The translations under genes and the position numbers were made by a program. The notes below the pieces were generated by a model, which worked only from the letters and a program-made list of their open reading frames with translations, ran no database searches and was not told where the DNA came from. A stretch of DNA of 64,000 nucleotides from Epiperipatus broadwayi. Lineage: Eukaryota > Onychophora > Udeonychophora > Euonychophora > Peripatidae. The stretch is from the NCBI GenBank assembly GCA_028023455.1, contig JAQFVV010000569.1:248001-312000 (forward strand). Direction: 5' to 3'. Numbering within the stretch: position 1 is the stretch's first letter; every line of letters starts with the position of its first letter. This document shows positions 38,440 to 51,264 of this stretch, piece by piece.

Positions 38440-41020
38440 AGGAAATTATTTGGTACTCATATTTAAAGTAATTCTAAACATTGATGATAAGCAACAGTTC
38501 AAACATAATTAAATAATAAGTTAAAAATTATTTTAGTAGAGATATTAAGTAATAAAGATTAAGAAAGGAAGAAAGGTATGACATTAAACAAGTAGGTCTA
38601 TAAACGTACACATAAATAGTAGTAATATTTTTGAAAATTTTAAAGACAATAAATAAATTACATAAATAAAAGCTATGCATATATACATTTTGCCTGGGTT
38701 TTCATTCACTTCTTTATTGAAGTTTAATTTCCATGAAAAAAACTATCGTATTCACAGGAAAAATATTAAAACAGACAACTAAAAATATTTTTATCCAGTC
38801 ATGTAATGTGCTCCTAGATTATTTTACTTTTGATTTGAACAAGTAAAAGGATGGGATTTTTTCTAATTTTTGTGAATATGCATTATGATTGATAAGCAGT
38901 AACAATTGATAATGATTATGACAACATTTTTAAAGTTCCAGTGAAAATAAAGTCTCACATGGGAAAAAAAGAACAAATCAACTCCATAATTTTTATTTAA
39001 CATGTATGAATACCTCCAAAAATAATAATTAATAAATAATAAAACACAAGAGCATAATTTTATAAGGTGCATGGAAAAAATTTCATTTATATATATTTTC
39101 TATTTAAAATAACATGTATGACAAATTTTAATCGAAATCTTTTTCCTCTACTCCTGTAGACAATACCATGGCTAAATATAATTATTAAAATATGTTTCTT
39201 TTATAATTCAAAATATCTTATCTTAGTTCTTTCAACATCTTTATCTTAAAGATATGTTGTTTACAATTTTAAATATCTTATCTTTTGTTTTAAAATATAC
39301 ATATTGAAAATATAGATTCTTTTGCAAATTTAAAATGTCATATGTAATGTTTTAAAATAAGTTGATCTCAGAGTTCAAATTCATAAAAAATGCACTTGAA
39401 ATAATATGTTAATGGTAATAGTTTCACTTCTTAACTAAAAATATGATGATTATGATGTAAACTAGACATGGAACATTTGACATTTCTCTTAGATTATTTT
39501 GGAATGTTTGTATTTTTATCATAGTAAAAATGAAATTACATAATAGTAGAAAACTTAAATACTTAAGTGATATATAATTGGTGGCTTAAATAACACTTCT
39601 AAATATTTGTATTTTACAAATATTTAAATATAATTATTTCTCTTCTACTGACTTTAAAATACAGAAATCTTTTCTTTTCTGAATGGCATAAGCAGTATTA
39701 AAATAATATAGAAGGCTATAAGAATATATTCTATCCTGCCAACTACATAAAAAGTGCATTTGCAATGAAGTCAGTACCATTTATCTTCTAGGAATGCAAG
39801 TAGAATATTAGATCAGTATTAAGCAAAATGAACTTAGAAACACCATGTGACCCTTGAAATGTACTCTTAATAATACTAATGCAAACTTTATTAAAGTGGA
39901 TTTTCACATACATAGATATGCTCATGCACTGATGTCATAATGGCAACTAAACAAAAATGTATTTTATTAATAATGATATTTATTTACACCAACATATAAT
40001 AATCTATATGATAGAAATATTCATTTACAATAATAATTATTTTTTTTAATTTACTGTACTATATTTACAAATTTAAACAACTTTATGCATTGGCACACTT
40101 TTCTTAAAACTATTTCTACAATTTTATTACATAAGTTATTTTCATTATCAAATACTTCTCTTATTCATCAAATATGGTCTTTATTTTTAACCCAGAACTG
40201 ATAAAATAAACCAATATACCTATATGCTTTGGCTAAACGATTAAAAGATATTAACACTTTACATAGTCAGAAACAGTATTAAAAGTCATTGTGGAGTTAT
40301 ATCAGACACTTATAACATAGCAATTTCTATGTTGGGCCGAAGAAATAACTATGCTCAACTCTAATAATACACTTTAAATTAAAAAAAATTGGTGGAGTTT
40401 GTAATGAATTATAAAGCTGAACATGCTTATGGATATACACCAAAATACTATAATATTGAAATTCTAGGCAAAATAGATAAGAGAAATATGAACTACTATA
40501 AAATACAAATGTGTACCCAATATTATGTGCAGGCAGTGGTGATGAATAAGTGAGCCACTCATTTTAATGGAGAGGCTGAATACATATAAAAATAATATAA
40601 TATCCACCTTCAACTGCCAGAAAATGATACTAATTCTAACAAAAAGCATAGCTAATAATAATAAACATATGAATAGTTATTCATTATGTAGTCACATACA
40701 AAAAGCATATAATTCATTCACTTTGTTTAAGATTATATATACTGACAAAAATATCACTGTATATTGATGACAACATGGTATTTATAAACTATTTAAAATT
40801 CTGACACACATACTAACTTTTATAATGCTTTCTCTTTCATGAAATACTTTACTAAACATACAAAAGTACTTTATAATTCTGAGTATAATCATTTATATAA
40901 TTTTAAATAATCATTTAGAAAACTCTGGAACAATAAAAGTAATTCACAAAATAATCATCTTTTTACCATGGGTATTACCAATTCTACTCCTCAAACACCA
41001 TTTAAATAAAAGTTTATCAT
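38440..41020. other. AT-rich DNA, no gene
   Basis: Several short frames (38,863-39,072; 40,464-40,767) lack domains or context. No element is recognised. Confidence 0.55.
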
Positions 41021-41024
41021 AACA

Positions 41025-41102
41025 TTATATCATCATCATTATCATCATTTTTATTATTATCATTATTATAATTATTATGATGATGATGATTATGATGATG
41101 TT
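41025..41102. repeat. Imperfect ATC/ATT trinucleotide tract, self-complementary
   Basis: ATCATCATTATC-type repeats on the left are followed by GATGATGATGATTATGATG on the right, so the tract is an imperfect palindrome. Confidence 0.8.
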
Positions 41103-41109
41103 TCAAAGC

Positions 41110-41751
41110 AAACTTTATTAGGCAAAAATTGGTTACATTATATCAGATTATACATTGTATCAAACATAAATTACTGGATACATCTTGAAATACAGAAAAA
41201 AAAAACCTTTTCTTTTCCTTAATCATTGAAGTCTTTAGTAATTCATACAGTATTAGATATTTCAGTTCTTATTGTGAGTTCATTGTGGCTTTCCATTTTT
41301 TGAGGTTGTATTTAGTGTATCCATTATAATGCTCTTATTTTAAAAATAGACCAATTGGCAGCAAAAATGTCTGGTGGTGCAAGAAGATTGTCCCATTCTT
41401 TAAGTTTATCTAGTTTGTTATTATATGTGTTAGGGTGTCTTTTTGGATTGTTTCCTATATTGAATGTTCATCTGGTACACCATAAGGCATATATACTGAA
41501 AGTGGCTTTCATAAATGCTGCGATACTGAACAACGTAAAATGGCTGATTTTACAACCAATTTTTTAAGCCATACTGTTTCCAGAATATTATTATAAGCAA
41601 TTTTTAAGTAAACAAATCATGAAATAAAGCTACAATAAGAGGTAAAAAATCGTATTTTTGGGGGGGGATGGTATTTAAAAAAAAAGCAAAAAAATTATCA
41701 AAATTTTAACTATAAACAATTTCCTTTCTCAGCTACTGTGATAATGAAAAA
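41110..41751. other. Flank of the Merlin element, nothing assigned
   Basis: A 70-codon plus frame at 41,355-41,567 is hydrophobic but overlaps a partly open minus frame. Neither is recognised. A G-run lies at about 41,660. Confidence 0.4.
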
Positions 41752-41759
41752 GGAAAAAT

Positions 41760-42652
41760 GGTAAAGGTTTACTTTAGCGACCAGGGCATATTCGCCATCT
41801 AGTTTTTAAAATTAGAACTAAAATCTTACGTATCTGCTCTTATATTACAATTACAGTAAATATTTATTAATTACAACGTAAAAGATAATAAAAAAAAAAT
41901 ACCTTTTTAAGCATAATTATACCCTTTGCATAGCAGGAAGTTGGAGAAAAGGGTGGCAGTGCTATATCTACTGCGGACGACAAATTCTTGGAGGTATGAT
42001 GAAAATAAAGCCCTGCTGGTACCAGATTGGAATTTCAGCTTACGCTTGGCCCTCATCCACATATTCTCAATATTCTGGGTATGTATGTCTTGGTCTTCGG
42101 GATTCATGAAGTTGTCCTGGTGGACAACAACCGAATGCATGTGCACCCCATTGCTAAGTCTGCTGATATTATTGTATGCAGCCCAGCCATCTGAAATTAT
42201 GCAAGTCCCTAGTAAAATGTACTGCTGGAATAGGGCCTCCAATGAGCCAGCCATTCTATCCGCAACTTCTGTCAAGAAGCATGTAGTCCCCCTGTGGTAT
42301 TTTCTGTGGAAATAATATGTTTCGTCGATTTCGATGACTAATGGCTCCCCATTGTCATCTTTTCCGCCGAGAACCATCGAGATAGTTTAAATTCTTAAGT
42401 TATAAGTGCCGATAGTTTAAATTCTTAAGTTTCAAATAATTTAAACTAATTATTTTAATTAAACTTGTGCAATTATTTCAACTTCTTTAAAATGGTAAAT
42501 ATTATTTTATCTTTTACATTTTAATAAATTTTAATGTAATTGTAATATAGTAGTATATACGTATGATTTTCGACTAATAATTTACTTATAATTTTGAAAA
42601 CTAGAGGGCGAACATGATTTTTATGCTGTGGTCGCTAAAGTAAACCTTTACC
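41760..42652 (-). mobile_element. Merlin-family DNA transposon, 893 bp deletion derivative
   Basis: The left end GGTAAAGGTTTACTTTAGCG is matched exactly by the complement of the right end (CGCTAAAGTAAACCTTTACC). The inverted similarity extends about 24 bp and then patchily to CTAGTTTT. The flanks carry the 8 bp duplication GGAAAAAT (41,752-41,759 and 42,653-42,660); a following G makes it 9. Merlin elements characteristically make 8-9 bp duplications. The interior holds a shortened transposase. Confidence 0.9.
41907..42377 (-). pseudogene. Merlin (ISXO2-like) transposase, truncated catalytic domain
   Basis: An open frame of 156 codons carries the DDE-type catalytic core of Merlin/IS1016-type transposases: VIEIDET (first Asp), IISDGWAAY (second Asp) and HTQNIENMW (Glu), in the right order. 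The N-terminal zinc-binding and DNA-binding part is missing. Compared with the other copy at 42.76-43.64 kb, about 20-25 residues between the KYHRG motif and the next strand are also deleted. It lies between the TIRs of the 893 bp element on the minus strand. The Met at 42,377 is only the first in-frame Met and is not a native start. The protein is unlikely to transpose by itself. The open frame suggests fairly recent loss. Confidence 0.85.
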
Positions 42653-42762
42653 GGAAAAATGACACCATGACAAGCAATTTTCCCCATACCATTTATGAAA
42701 CAAAATTACAAAAGTAAAAAAAAAAAAAGGTATATTAAATAAATTGTACTTACAAATAAAAG

Positions 42763-43636
42763 TCACTGTGGTGGACTGAATTCACGGATATGTTGCAAAA
42801 TAGCAGTAAAAGGGTCATCTTTGAAGCATCGCCTCCACATGAATTCCGTTAAATATGAATCCAAGTGTTGTCTAGCTGTACCTCTGTGCTTCTTGTTCCA
42901 CCATTTTAGTAGCCCCCACAACCTTTCTATATTTTGAGTGTGGACTCCAATCAATGGGTCCACAAAATTATAGATGTGATTGACCTGAAGATGATCATAT
43001 CTGGCCTCCTTTAATTCATCGGTTTTATAACCTTTCCAGCAGTCACTGTAAATCATAGATACTTCCTGCACATTGTCTCTGATGGTTTGCATGATAATGG
43101 ACGTGGTTCTGTCTTGAATGGCTACCACATAACATCCGTCTCCCTGCAAACACTACCAAATATCCACTGCTGGGGGAGTACTCTGCCGCCATTATTTTTC
43201 ATCTTGAAAAAAGACTTTCGTCAATTTCAACAACCCTGATAGGGCCTCCAATTTTCACTTTTTCTTTATGCAATAGTCTCCATGTGCAGACTTCACTGAG
43301 ATAATTGCTCCAGTCAATTGCTGTTTTACTGGTGATTTCCAACTGCTCCTCACAAAATTGTACCGATGTCAATTCTCTACACCAACTATATATAAATCTG
43401 ATCGCAGTGACCAAACTAATTCTGGATCCTTCAAACCAAGTCCCTTTTCTGATAGCGATCCTTTTACAAGAGGCTTTAACATTGCAGCGCCATTGTTTCT
43501 CATAGTTCTTAATATATATAGTCATAAAATGGCCATTAACACAAAATTTCCCACTGGGGATAATTCCATATGTTTGGAAAAATTCAACTGCTTCATCTTC
43601 AGAAGATGGTAAGTCCCACAATTTTATATCCGACAT
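42763..43636 (-). pseudogene. Merlin (ISXO2-like) transposase, near full length, one stop and one frameshift
   Basis: The N-terminal piece (43,199-43,636, 145 codons) starts MSDIKLWDLPSSEDEA. It contains the Cys-rich region (CVNGHF, WRCNVKASCK) followed by RKGTWFEGSRI, and reaches the first catalytic block VVEIDESLFSR. A TGA follows at the next codon (probably from CGA). After it [15 protein letters not shown] reads on in the same frame until a frameshift near 43,143. The C-terminal piece (42,763-43,149) has IYSDCWKGY and HTQNIERLW, which hold the second Asp and the Glu. The total, about 285-290 residues, is normal for the family. It would cut and paste Merlin elements in the nucleus. It is clearly different in sequence from the copy in the neighbouring 893 bp element. 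No TIRs were found for it. Confidence 0.88.
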
Positions 43637-43639
43637 TTT

Positions 43640-44690
43640 CTTGTAAGTTGTTGATTAGTAATAAGTTAAAAAAAAAATTAGTAATAAAAATAACATGGCA
43701 ATCAAAATGTAAATTAGTAATAAAAATCACAAAAATGGTAATTAGTCAGCAATAAAAATGTTAAATAAATAGCAATAATTAATAAAAAATCACAAAAATT
43801 AGTAATCCAAATCACAGCAATGAAAATGTAAAATAAGCAATAATTTCGCAATTAGCAAAATGAAAATCTCACAAAATGGCATATAACAGACAATAGAAAA
43901 AACACCTCTTTCTTGCAATACGACAGCAGGTAAAAGACAGATATTTACCACAATTCACTGCAAAATTACATAATCTCGAAGTTGACCATGAAAATACCTT
44001 GATCACTTCTATCGATTAGTCATGCCAATGTTTCAGTTGCCATGATATTGTTTTGGTTGATCATCGATCTTATCTACCGGTGGCTTGTGTAGTATGTCAT
44101 AGCTTAGTTAATACTCAAATACCATTTATTTTTATTATTTTATGTTCATTTTTTTTATAGATGCAAAGATGTGTATGCGTAATTTGTATGTATAATTTTT
44201 TTTTGTTTGTTAAATGCTTCTAAAAAGAAAGGGAAATGGTATTATTTAAAAATCTAACATACAGGTAATTTTAAATCAAAAGTTGTACTAGATATTTTTC
44301 TCTACAAACCCATTGTTCCAAATTTAACGAATAGCCTAAAAGTAAGTACATTTTAATAGATAAGTAATTTTGTTTCTTCTTTTTTTTAAATTATGAAATG
44401 TTTCGACTCAACAAAAGAGTTCGTTAAAATTTATTTTAATGCATGTGGAGAAAAATATCTAATTTAATTAAAAAAATATTTTAAATATGATCTTATTATC
44501 AGAAAATATTTTGAGTGGAATCTGACAATCGGAAAATAATTCATATAATTAAACCTTTTCTCTTTTTTTTGTGCATGTTGAATCAGAGTAGATAATCAAT
44601 TGAATTAAAAATAAATAAATTCTTGAAATTAATTAGTGAATTTCATAGGAATGCTTCAGGCATTGTATGAATCCATTAACAAATGTCAAA
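43640..44690. other. AT-rich flank of the Merlin transposase
   Basis: From 43,660 to 43,870, loose repeats of TTAGTAATAAAAATCACAAA-like sequence. The right TIR of the second Merlin element would be expected here but was not identified. No gene. Confidence 0.45.
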
Positions 44691-45209
44691 TTTAGGTGAT
44701 TAAATGTGTTTCAGAGGGGTAACTAGATTGGGATTCTAATGAGGAGAGCTATATGCTGTTCACCAGCTTAGTGAAATTCAATCAGGCACAGGCATTCAAT
44801 CGGGCACAAACAGTCACTAAGTCAATCAATCACTAAGTCAATCACTGACTCACTCTTGCTAATTTTTTGGGGGATTTATCTGAACTTGCTTGTTTGAACT
44901 TAGAGAATTCCCATTCTAATTACTTTTCCTAAATCATGCTGATGTAAACTTCAAGATGGTTTCCAATCAGACAATTTGTATTAGTGCAGTAGAGAACTGT
45001 GTTTGCGGGAAGGTGTTGGTATTTGAAAACCCAAAGTAAAGGAATTGTTACCAGTGCTGTAGAAAACAAAATAATCATTAACCAAAGAAAAAATTTATAA
45101 TTAAATCTCAAGCACAAATGTACTCGTGTCAGTGAAATGATCATGGGGTAGGAAGCCCCAGTCAGCGTGCCTGCCCAGCTCCACTCCTTCCATCAGAAAT
45201 ATCTCAATA

Positions 45210-45345
45210 CAGCTATCAAACAATCATAAAAGCTCTTGGGCCATATCCAAAAATGTCTCCTGAATCCAGCAATCAAATGATCATGAAAGCTATTGAGCCA
45301 TATCAGAAATGTTTCCTGAATTCAGCCATCCAATGAAGCTGAAAG
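45210..45345. repeat. 57 bp tandem repeat, 2.4 copies
   Basis: Units start at 45,210, 45,267 and 45,323 (partial). Each begins CAGC(T/A/C)ATC and contains AAAGCT, GCCATATC, AAATGT and TCCTGAAT. The surrounding stretch 44,780-45,440 is less AT-rich than its flanks. It also has a CACTAAGTCAATCA repeat near 44,815-44,845. Confidence 0.75.
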
Positions 45346-46239
45346 CTGCTATGTTATGCCGTGTTTAAGAGAAGTCCTCACCTTCCTGGATGAACAGATG
45401 AATAGCCTACTTAGAGCCCAGAGATCTACAAAAAAAGATGTTACATGGTACACTCTATTTTATTAATTACATATATATTAATGTGTATTACATATCTTTC
45501 ATTTATATCTCTGTGTGTAAAATATTGCACTTATTTAATGTAATAATTAGTATTTGTAAAATGTATCCGTATGTGAGTTTATGAAACTCAGACCACTTTC
45601 TCACTAATTGATTCTTTTCTTTTTTATGCTTTAATATTATATTTCTTAAGCAAAATAACAATAATACTCCCATATACATTTTTTTAATATTATTTATTAT
45701 GCATTGGGATTTGTTATTATTATATTTATCTTGGGAATTGGTAAAGGGATTCAATAAACATTTAATATTTATAAAATTATTTTACTGCTTTGAGAATTTA
45801 TTCGCATTGCTTTCTCTAACATAAGACACTTAGATAATTTTGTGAGTTTTAGTTTCCCATTTCTTTACCTGAGATAAAGAGAACAATGAGCTGGCATATG
45901 GGATACTCCCTTATTGGGATTTAAGTCTTTGGTCATCGGGTGTTTATTTCTATTAGATTTCATTTGATTCATTTTATTTCATATCATTATTGGCCTTACA
46001 TATCCTTTCAGGAGGGGAAATTAATCTTTTTCTTTCTGGAAGTGGCGCAAAGGATTTAAATTAAAGAAATCTTTCAAAGGTATGTAAGAGTCAATACTTA
46101 TAAACGTACCGATGACTGTATCAAACTGATCATAAAAAAGATTTGAAATTTTTTCCTATCCTGCCATATTTGTTTCATGTTCGATATGTGCACATGCTCA
46201 CTTTATCAGGGTAGGAATGAACCGGTATAATATATATAT

Positions 46240-46473
46240 ATATTCCAAACAACGGTAAACAATTTATAATACAATATGAATAAAAACTCATAAAGAAATA
46301 TTTTCGATTATATTCATAATCATTTTCAACTCAACTTTCAAAATGGAATCATGGTAATAGATGATTCCATTTTGAAAGTTGAGTTGAAAATGATTATGAA
46401 TATAATCAAAAATATTTCTTTATGAGTTTTTATTTATATTGTATTATAAATTGTTTACTGTTGTTTGGAATAT
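46240..46473. mobile_element. Near-perfect palindrome, ~234 bp
   Basis: The left arm (46,240-46,352) and right arm (46,361-46,473) are reverse complements with only a few mismatches, around an 8 base loop GGTAATAG. Arms start TATTCCAAACAACGGTAAAC and end in GTTTGGAATA. No ORF. It is a fold-back type element or a recent inverted duplication. Confidence 0.85.
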
Positions 46474-47299
46474 ATTTAAGTTTCGTTATTGTATTATTGA
46501 TATTAGCGGACATTTATTTTGTTTTATATATATATACCTTCAATGTCTAAAGGGGTCATATTGCCATTCATGACTGTTGTAAATATTTTCCCTTGAAACT
46601 TTGTACAAAACTTTTCAATTGATAGATGTAGTATATTTTATTCTGGGGCAGTCATGGAATTTAATATATAAATGATAAATGTAGGCATATATTCAGGTAG
46701 ATTTTTTTCAAATAGCTATAATGCATTGCTATAGAAAAAATGTAGATCACCAGTTTATCACCTGTTGTAACTAACTATCCACTTCATGACTGAATCTGAA
46801 TGTAGCTGTTTTATGGATGGCCTGTACTTATTAGAAAGTACTAGGTAATATTTTATCTAGAGTCTTACTAAGATAATGTTTTGTTTAGGTCTGAAAGAAA
46901 TTTTTTCAGTCTTCGTCTCTGCAAGGTTAAACATTTTTGTGTACATTGGATGTGATATTAATGAAATATTCAAATGGGTGCATATAAATATGACATACTA
47001 ATATGGATTTAATGTAAGACACATTCTTTTCCAATACAAAAAGTTTAATATTATGGTCACTCTCTATACAAATACTTGTATGACCATAAATCCATTGTGA
47101 CAACCCTTATGTCCAAAGGTTGATATTAATTCTTACCTGTTAATTTTTTACATTAGCTATATGATCATCAGCTACAATGCCCACCTTTTTTAAATGGTAG
47201 GATCAAACCAAATGATTTGCTGCCATGTATAATTAGAAACTATGATCTTGCATTTAATGATACCTATATCAATCAAATCGATAGTTTGAATCTCTTTTA

Positions 47300-47546
<247 letters not shown>

Positions 47547-47549
47547 GTA

Positions 47550-49250
47550 TAGTGACACACATGGTAATGATGAACTAATATGCTCTCATTATCATAAAAT
47601 ACTATTCATCAAATAGTTTGAAACTTTTTATTATAATAGTAATAAAAAGAAATATTTGGTAATGACTGATTAATATGTTCTCTTTGTCATAAAAATATTA
47701 TTCATGATATACTTTTATCATATTATATTTGTGTACATGATTGCTTCAAAATTGCATAATATAAACAATATGATATAAGCAATATTTCATAAAAAATACA
47801 TTTATTTACATTGTAATTAAACATGCAAATAACTGTTTTTTCCACTACAATTGAGGTTTATATTGATACAAAAAAGTTTTTGGGGAGAGCCAAAATTTTA
47901 TTATGCATATGCATTGTTATAAAAAATAAGTATTGACTACTACTTTAAATTTTGCTCTTCTAAATAAATGTATATGAAAATGGGGTTATTAAATAAGTAG
48001 TACTTTTCTAATTAGCATAGGAAGTTGTTTTTGAATATTCCCAAAGTTTGTTGTGGACAATATTTTGTTTATGTTATGATATGATTGTGGAATATTGTGG
48101 TGTATAATTTGAAAAGTTTGTCCTTTAGATACAGATAAGGTTATAAGCAACCTCAATTTGAAAACATGGTAATAAAAGAATTGAGGTTATTTCTGTCCCA
48201 TGATTATTGGATAATTATTTTAGGATTGTCAGTGCATAATGACTCTCTCTCCTTTTTGCACACTCAAAAATCTGCACAGAGTTACAATGTAATATCCTAA
48301 AAAGAATATGATATTATTCCTAATGTGTGCTTTGAATATTTGGTTAATCCAGGTTTTCTTATCCAAATCTAAAATATAATATTTATTCACATACTTTCTT
48401 GTATGCCTTCTTAAATGCTTTTATTTATAGGAAATTAGCCACATTTTGATTGACTTGACCATCATTTTTCTTATCATTCATTTGATTTGAGTATTGTTAT
48501 GAGGATCTATATTTTTGTCATATGTAAATTTATGTGGAATTCCATTAAAGACTTTTATGACCTCTTAAATTGTTCTTACCCATGCCAATTTTCTGTGATG
48601 GTTTTCTTTACTTCAGTAATATTTATTTTGCTTTATGAATCCGCACATAATTCTTTTTATCAGTAGTTAATTTTCTTCATTATAGTCTCACTCTTTTTTT
48701 AAATTGTTCTAGCATAAACATGCACTTCAAAAATCATTGCATTAATCAATTCCATTTGATTATTAATCTATTTGTTCATTCATCTTCATTGAAACTCCAT
48801 ATTGAAGATTCATATTTACTTCAATAATTTCAATTTCTACACTATTTAGTGTTGCCTCATTTGTCTCATATTTTCTCTGGTAACTCTTTCTTTCTTTTTC
48901 ACCAAATATTCTATAGCTCCTCCTTAATTTTCCCAGTACCATTTTTACTTTATGTCACTTCCTTGTGAATTATAGTACCATTTTTTCTCTTTTTATTTGA
49001 AGATCTTTTATCTTATGCTTATTCCACTTTTTTCCTGATAAATAACTTCATTTCCTAGTGATACTTTTTTTTTTAATTTCAAAAAATATCTCCATAGGAC
49101 TGTATTCTATTTTTCCTTCATCTGTCTCTATCTTTGAATGATAATATTTTTACATGTTACTTCTGATCTTTTTTACATGACAAATATTCTAGCTTCTGGC
49201 TTGTATTTTTGGGGTATCTGCTTTTATATACATATATTTTCATTTTATTT
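47550..49250. other. AT-rich DNA, no gene
   Basis: The stretch 48,380-49,260 is noticeably T/C-rich on the given strand, with stops in all frames. It resembles decayed antisense of a purine-rich coding element but no motif is recognised. Confidence 0.4.
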
Positions 49251-49267
49251 AGCCCTACTTGTTACGT

Positions 49268-49790
49268 AATACTTAAGACATCACATGATCACTATCTTCC
49301 ATGCTTGCTCATAACTGTTATTAAAATAGGCAAAACTCTCTCCATACAGTAGTGTCACTCTAAGCAAGACAAACAGAGCCAAATACCAAAAGGTATGGGT
49401 CCTGAACTAAGTTCAAAACCATATGACTATATAAGATAGTGAGCTTAGATTGAAAATATCTCTGTGTTTTCAATTTTATTATCATAATTTTGTAGTTATG
49501 TAGAGATAAAAGGTGGCTGTGTGAGGGTTACATTAGCTCATAAGATCTAGGTGCAGTGCTCTCAGATCCAAGGCTTCTCACTGACAAAGGGCATGAGCCA
49601 GAAACTAGTTTGGGGATATTACATGAGTCGGAACTAGATAGGGATTTTATGCACAAGCTTTCTGGCATCCATTGATTACTCTGTCTTTCTTAGAGTGGCA
49701 CTACTGTATGGAGAGAGTTTTGCCTATTTTAACAAGTTATGAGCAAGCATGGAAGATAGTGATCATGTGATGTTTTAAGCTTTAATACCA
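49268..49790. mobile_element. Element with ~105 bp terminal inverted repeats
   Basis: The left arm (about 49,268-49,377) and right arm (about 49,683-49,790) are reverse complements at roughly 90 % by eye. Good blocks are GGCAAAACTCTCTCCATACA and ATGATCACTATCTTCCATGC and their complements. The ~300 bp interior has no ORF but resembles the satellite monomer of 57.9-64 kb. Confidence 0.8.
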
Positions 49791-49819
49791 ATCCTGACTT
49801 ATAGGAAGGTGTTGGCTAT

Positions 49820-50190
49820 GGTTGTAAAAGAGCCAAAGACACCAAAATGTCTGGGTGCTGAACTAAATTCAGCCCCATATGACTATATAAGCTACTGAGC
49901 TTAGATTGAAAATATGTGTGTTTTCAATTTTATTATCATAGTTTTGTAGTTATGTAGAGATGAAAGGTAACTTCTGGAAGGTTGCATTAGATCCTAAGAT
50001 CTAGGTGCAGTGCTCTCAGATCCAAGGCTCCTCACTGACAAAGGCCATAAGCCTGTAACTAGTTTGGGGATATTGGATGAGTAGGCACTAGACATAGATT
50101 TTATGCACAAGCCATTTGCCATCCATTAATTACTCTGTCTTGCTTAGAGTACCACTACTGTATGAAGAGAGTTTTGTTTATTTACATAAT
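49820..50190. repeat. Second partial copy of the 49.3 kb element
   Basis: It repeats the interior and right TIR of the preceding element in direct orientation (AAGATCTAGGTGCAGTGCTC, GTTTTCAATTTTATTATCAT, CACTACTGTATG...AGAGAGTTTTG). Offset is about 450 bp. The left TIR is missing. Confidence 0.8.
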
Positions 50191-50575
50191 CCATTTTGTT
50201 TTGACAAATTTCTATTTTAGACAGAATTCTAAATGTAAAAAATGATTTGCATCTATATTTTACAATTTACATCACTGTTATATTGTACTTTCTTATTTGA
50301 TTATGTTTGTCAAGTCAATGTTAGACCTATGACATAAACATTCCCCAGGTTTATTATATATCAAATCAATTTAATGCAGCAAAAAATTATTAAAATTGCT
50401 TCTTTCGTGATATATTCTTTTCTAAAAATCAACATTGTGTTGTTAATGCATAAACAAAAATAATATTACTGTGTAATTTTGAGATTGAAGAATTACATGT
50501 GCATGTCCAATATCACTCACCAAAGATCAGCGTTAGGTATCACAATTTACAATATCAATTATACTAACTCAGTAG

Positions 50576-50690
<115 letters not shown>

Positions 50691-50785
50691 ACTAGAATAA
50701 AAACACAAAAATGTTCAAAAACTGCCTATATACAAGTGAAGAATAATATCTTTTGCTATAGTCAGCTTCGGCATATTCCGCCATT

Positions 50786-51260
50786 TTAAGTAGCATTATG
50801 TTAATATTTAATTATTATTAAACTCTCACACCAGTAATGCACCTACATGAATTACCTACTTTCCATAAATTGTGAATATTAACACAATTTGCACTGTTTA
50901 TTCAATACATTATCCATATTATTTATAAAATATAACTCCTTAATTTTTCTTTTCTTCAAATAATTTTTCATTTGCAAAATAAAAACTCTATCTACAGATA
51001 GATATAAATTTGTTTTTGTAGAACATGCAGTGATTTATAATGGAGAATTCTGCTTTGATAGAGTTTTTATTTTGCATATAGAAAATGATTTGATAAAAGA
51101 AAAATTAAAGAGTCATATTTTAGAAATAGTACTGATAATGTATTGAATAACAGTGTAATTGTGTTAATAGTCACAATTTATGGAAAGTAGGTAATTCATG
51201 TGGGAGCATTAATGGTGTGAGAGTTTAATAATATTTAAATATTAATGTATGGCTACTTAA
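50786..51260. mobile_element. Fold-back element with ~205 bp inverted arms
   Basis: The left arm 50,786-50,992 (starting TTAAGTAGC) and right arm 51,057-51,260 (ending GGCTACTTAA) are imperfect reverse complements, with a 64 bp loop. Shared blocks include AACTCTCACACCA/TGGTGTGAGAGTT, GAATTACCTACTTTCCATAA and AAAATAAAAACTCTATC with their complements. No ORF. Confidence 0.85.
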
Positions 51261-51264
51261 GATA

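Larger units (their letters stand above)
33120..38440 (-). mobile_element. CR1-group LINE (non-LTR retrotransposon), nearly full length, inactive
   Basis: On the minus strand the order is tandem 5' monomers (~37.7-38.13 kb), ORF1 with PHD-like and SGNH-like domains, and ORF2 with an AP-endonuclease-like domain, reverse transcriptase and a C-terminal CCHC motif. PHD and esterase domains in ORF1 are known from CR1-like LINEs, which is the basis of the clade call. The minus-strand sense is purine-rich, so the given strand looks C/T-rich across 5 kb. Several stops and frameshifts interrupt both ORFs. The exact ends are uncertain: no clear poly(A), microsatellite tail or target duplication was identified. 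Confidence 0.85.

Noticed and set aside
41355-41567. 70-codon hydrophobic plus-strand frame
   Set aside because: No domain, no context, and the opposite strand is also partly open. Cannot be supported as a gene.
41926-42315. 129-codon plus-strand frame
   Set aside because: It is the antisense shadow of the Merlin transposase on the minus strand. Likewise 43,305-43,755.
44929-45144. 71-codon minus-strand hydrophobic frame
   Set aside because: It could be one or two membrane helices, but no splice sites or homologous motif support it, and it lies next to short tandem repeats.
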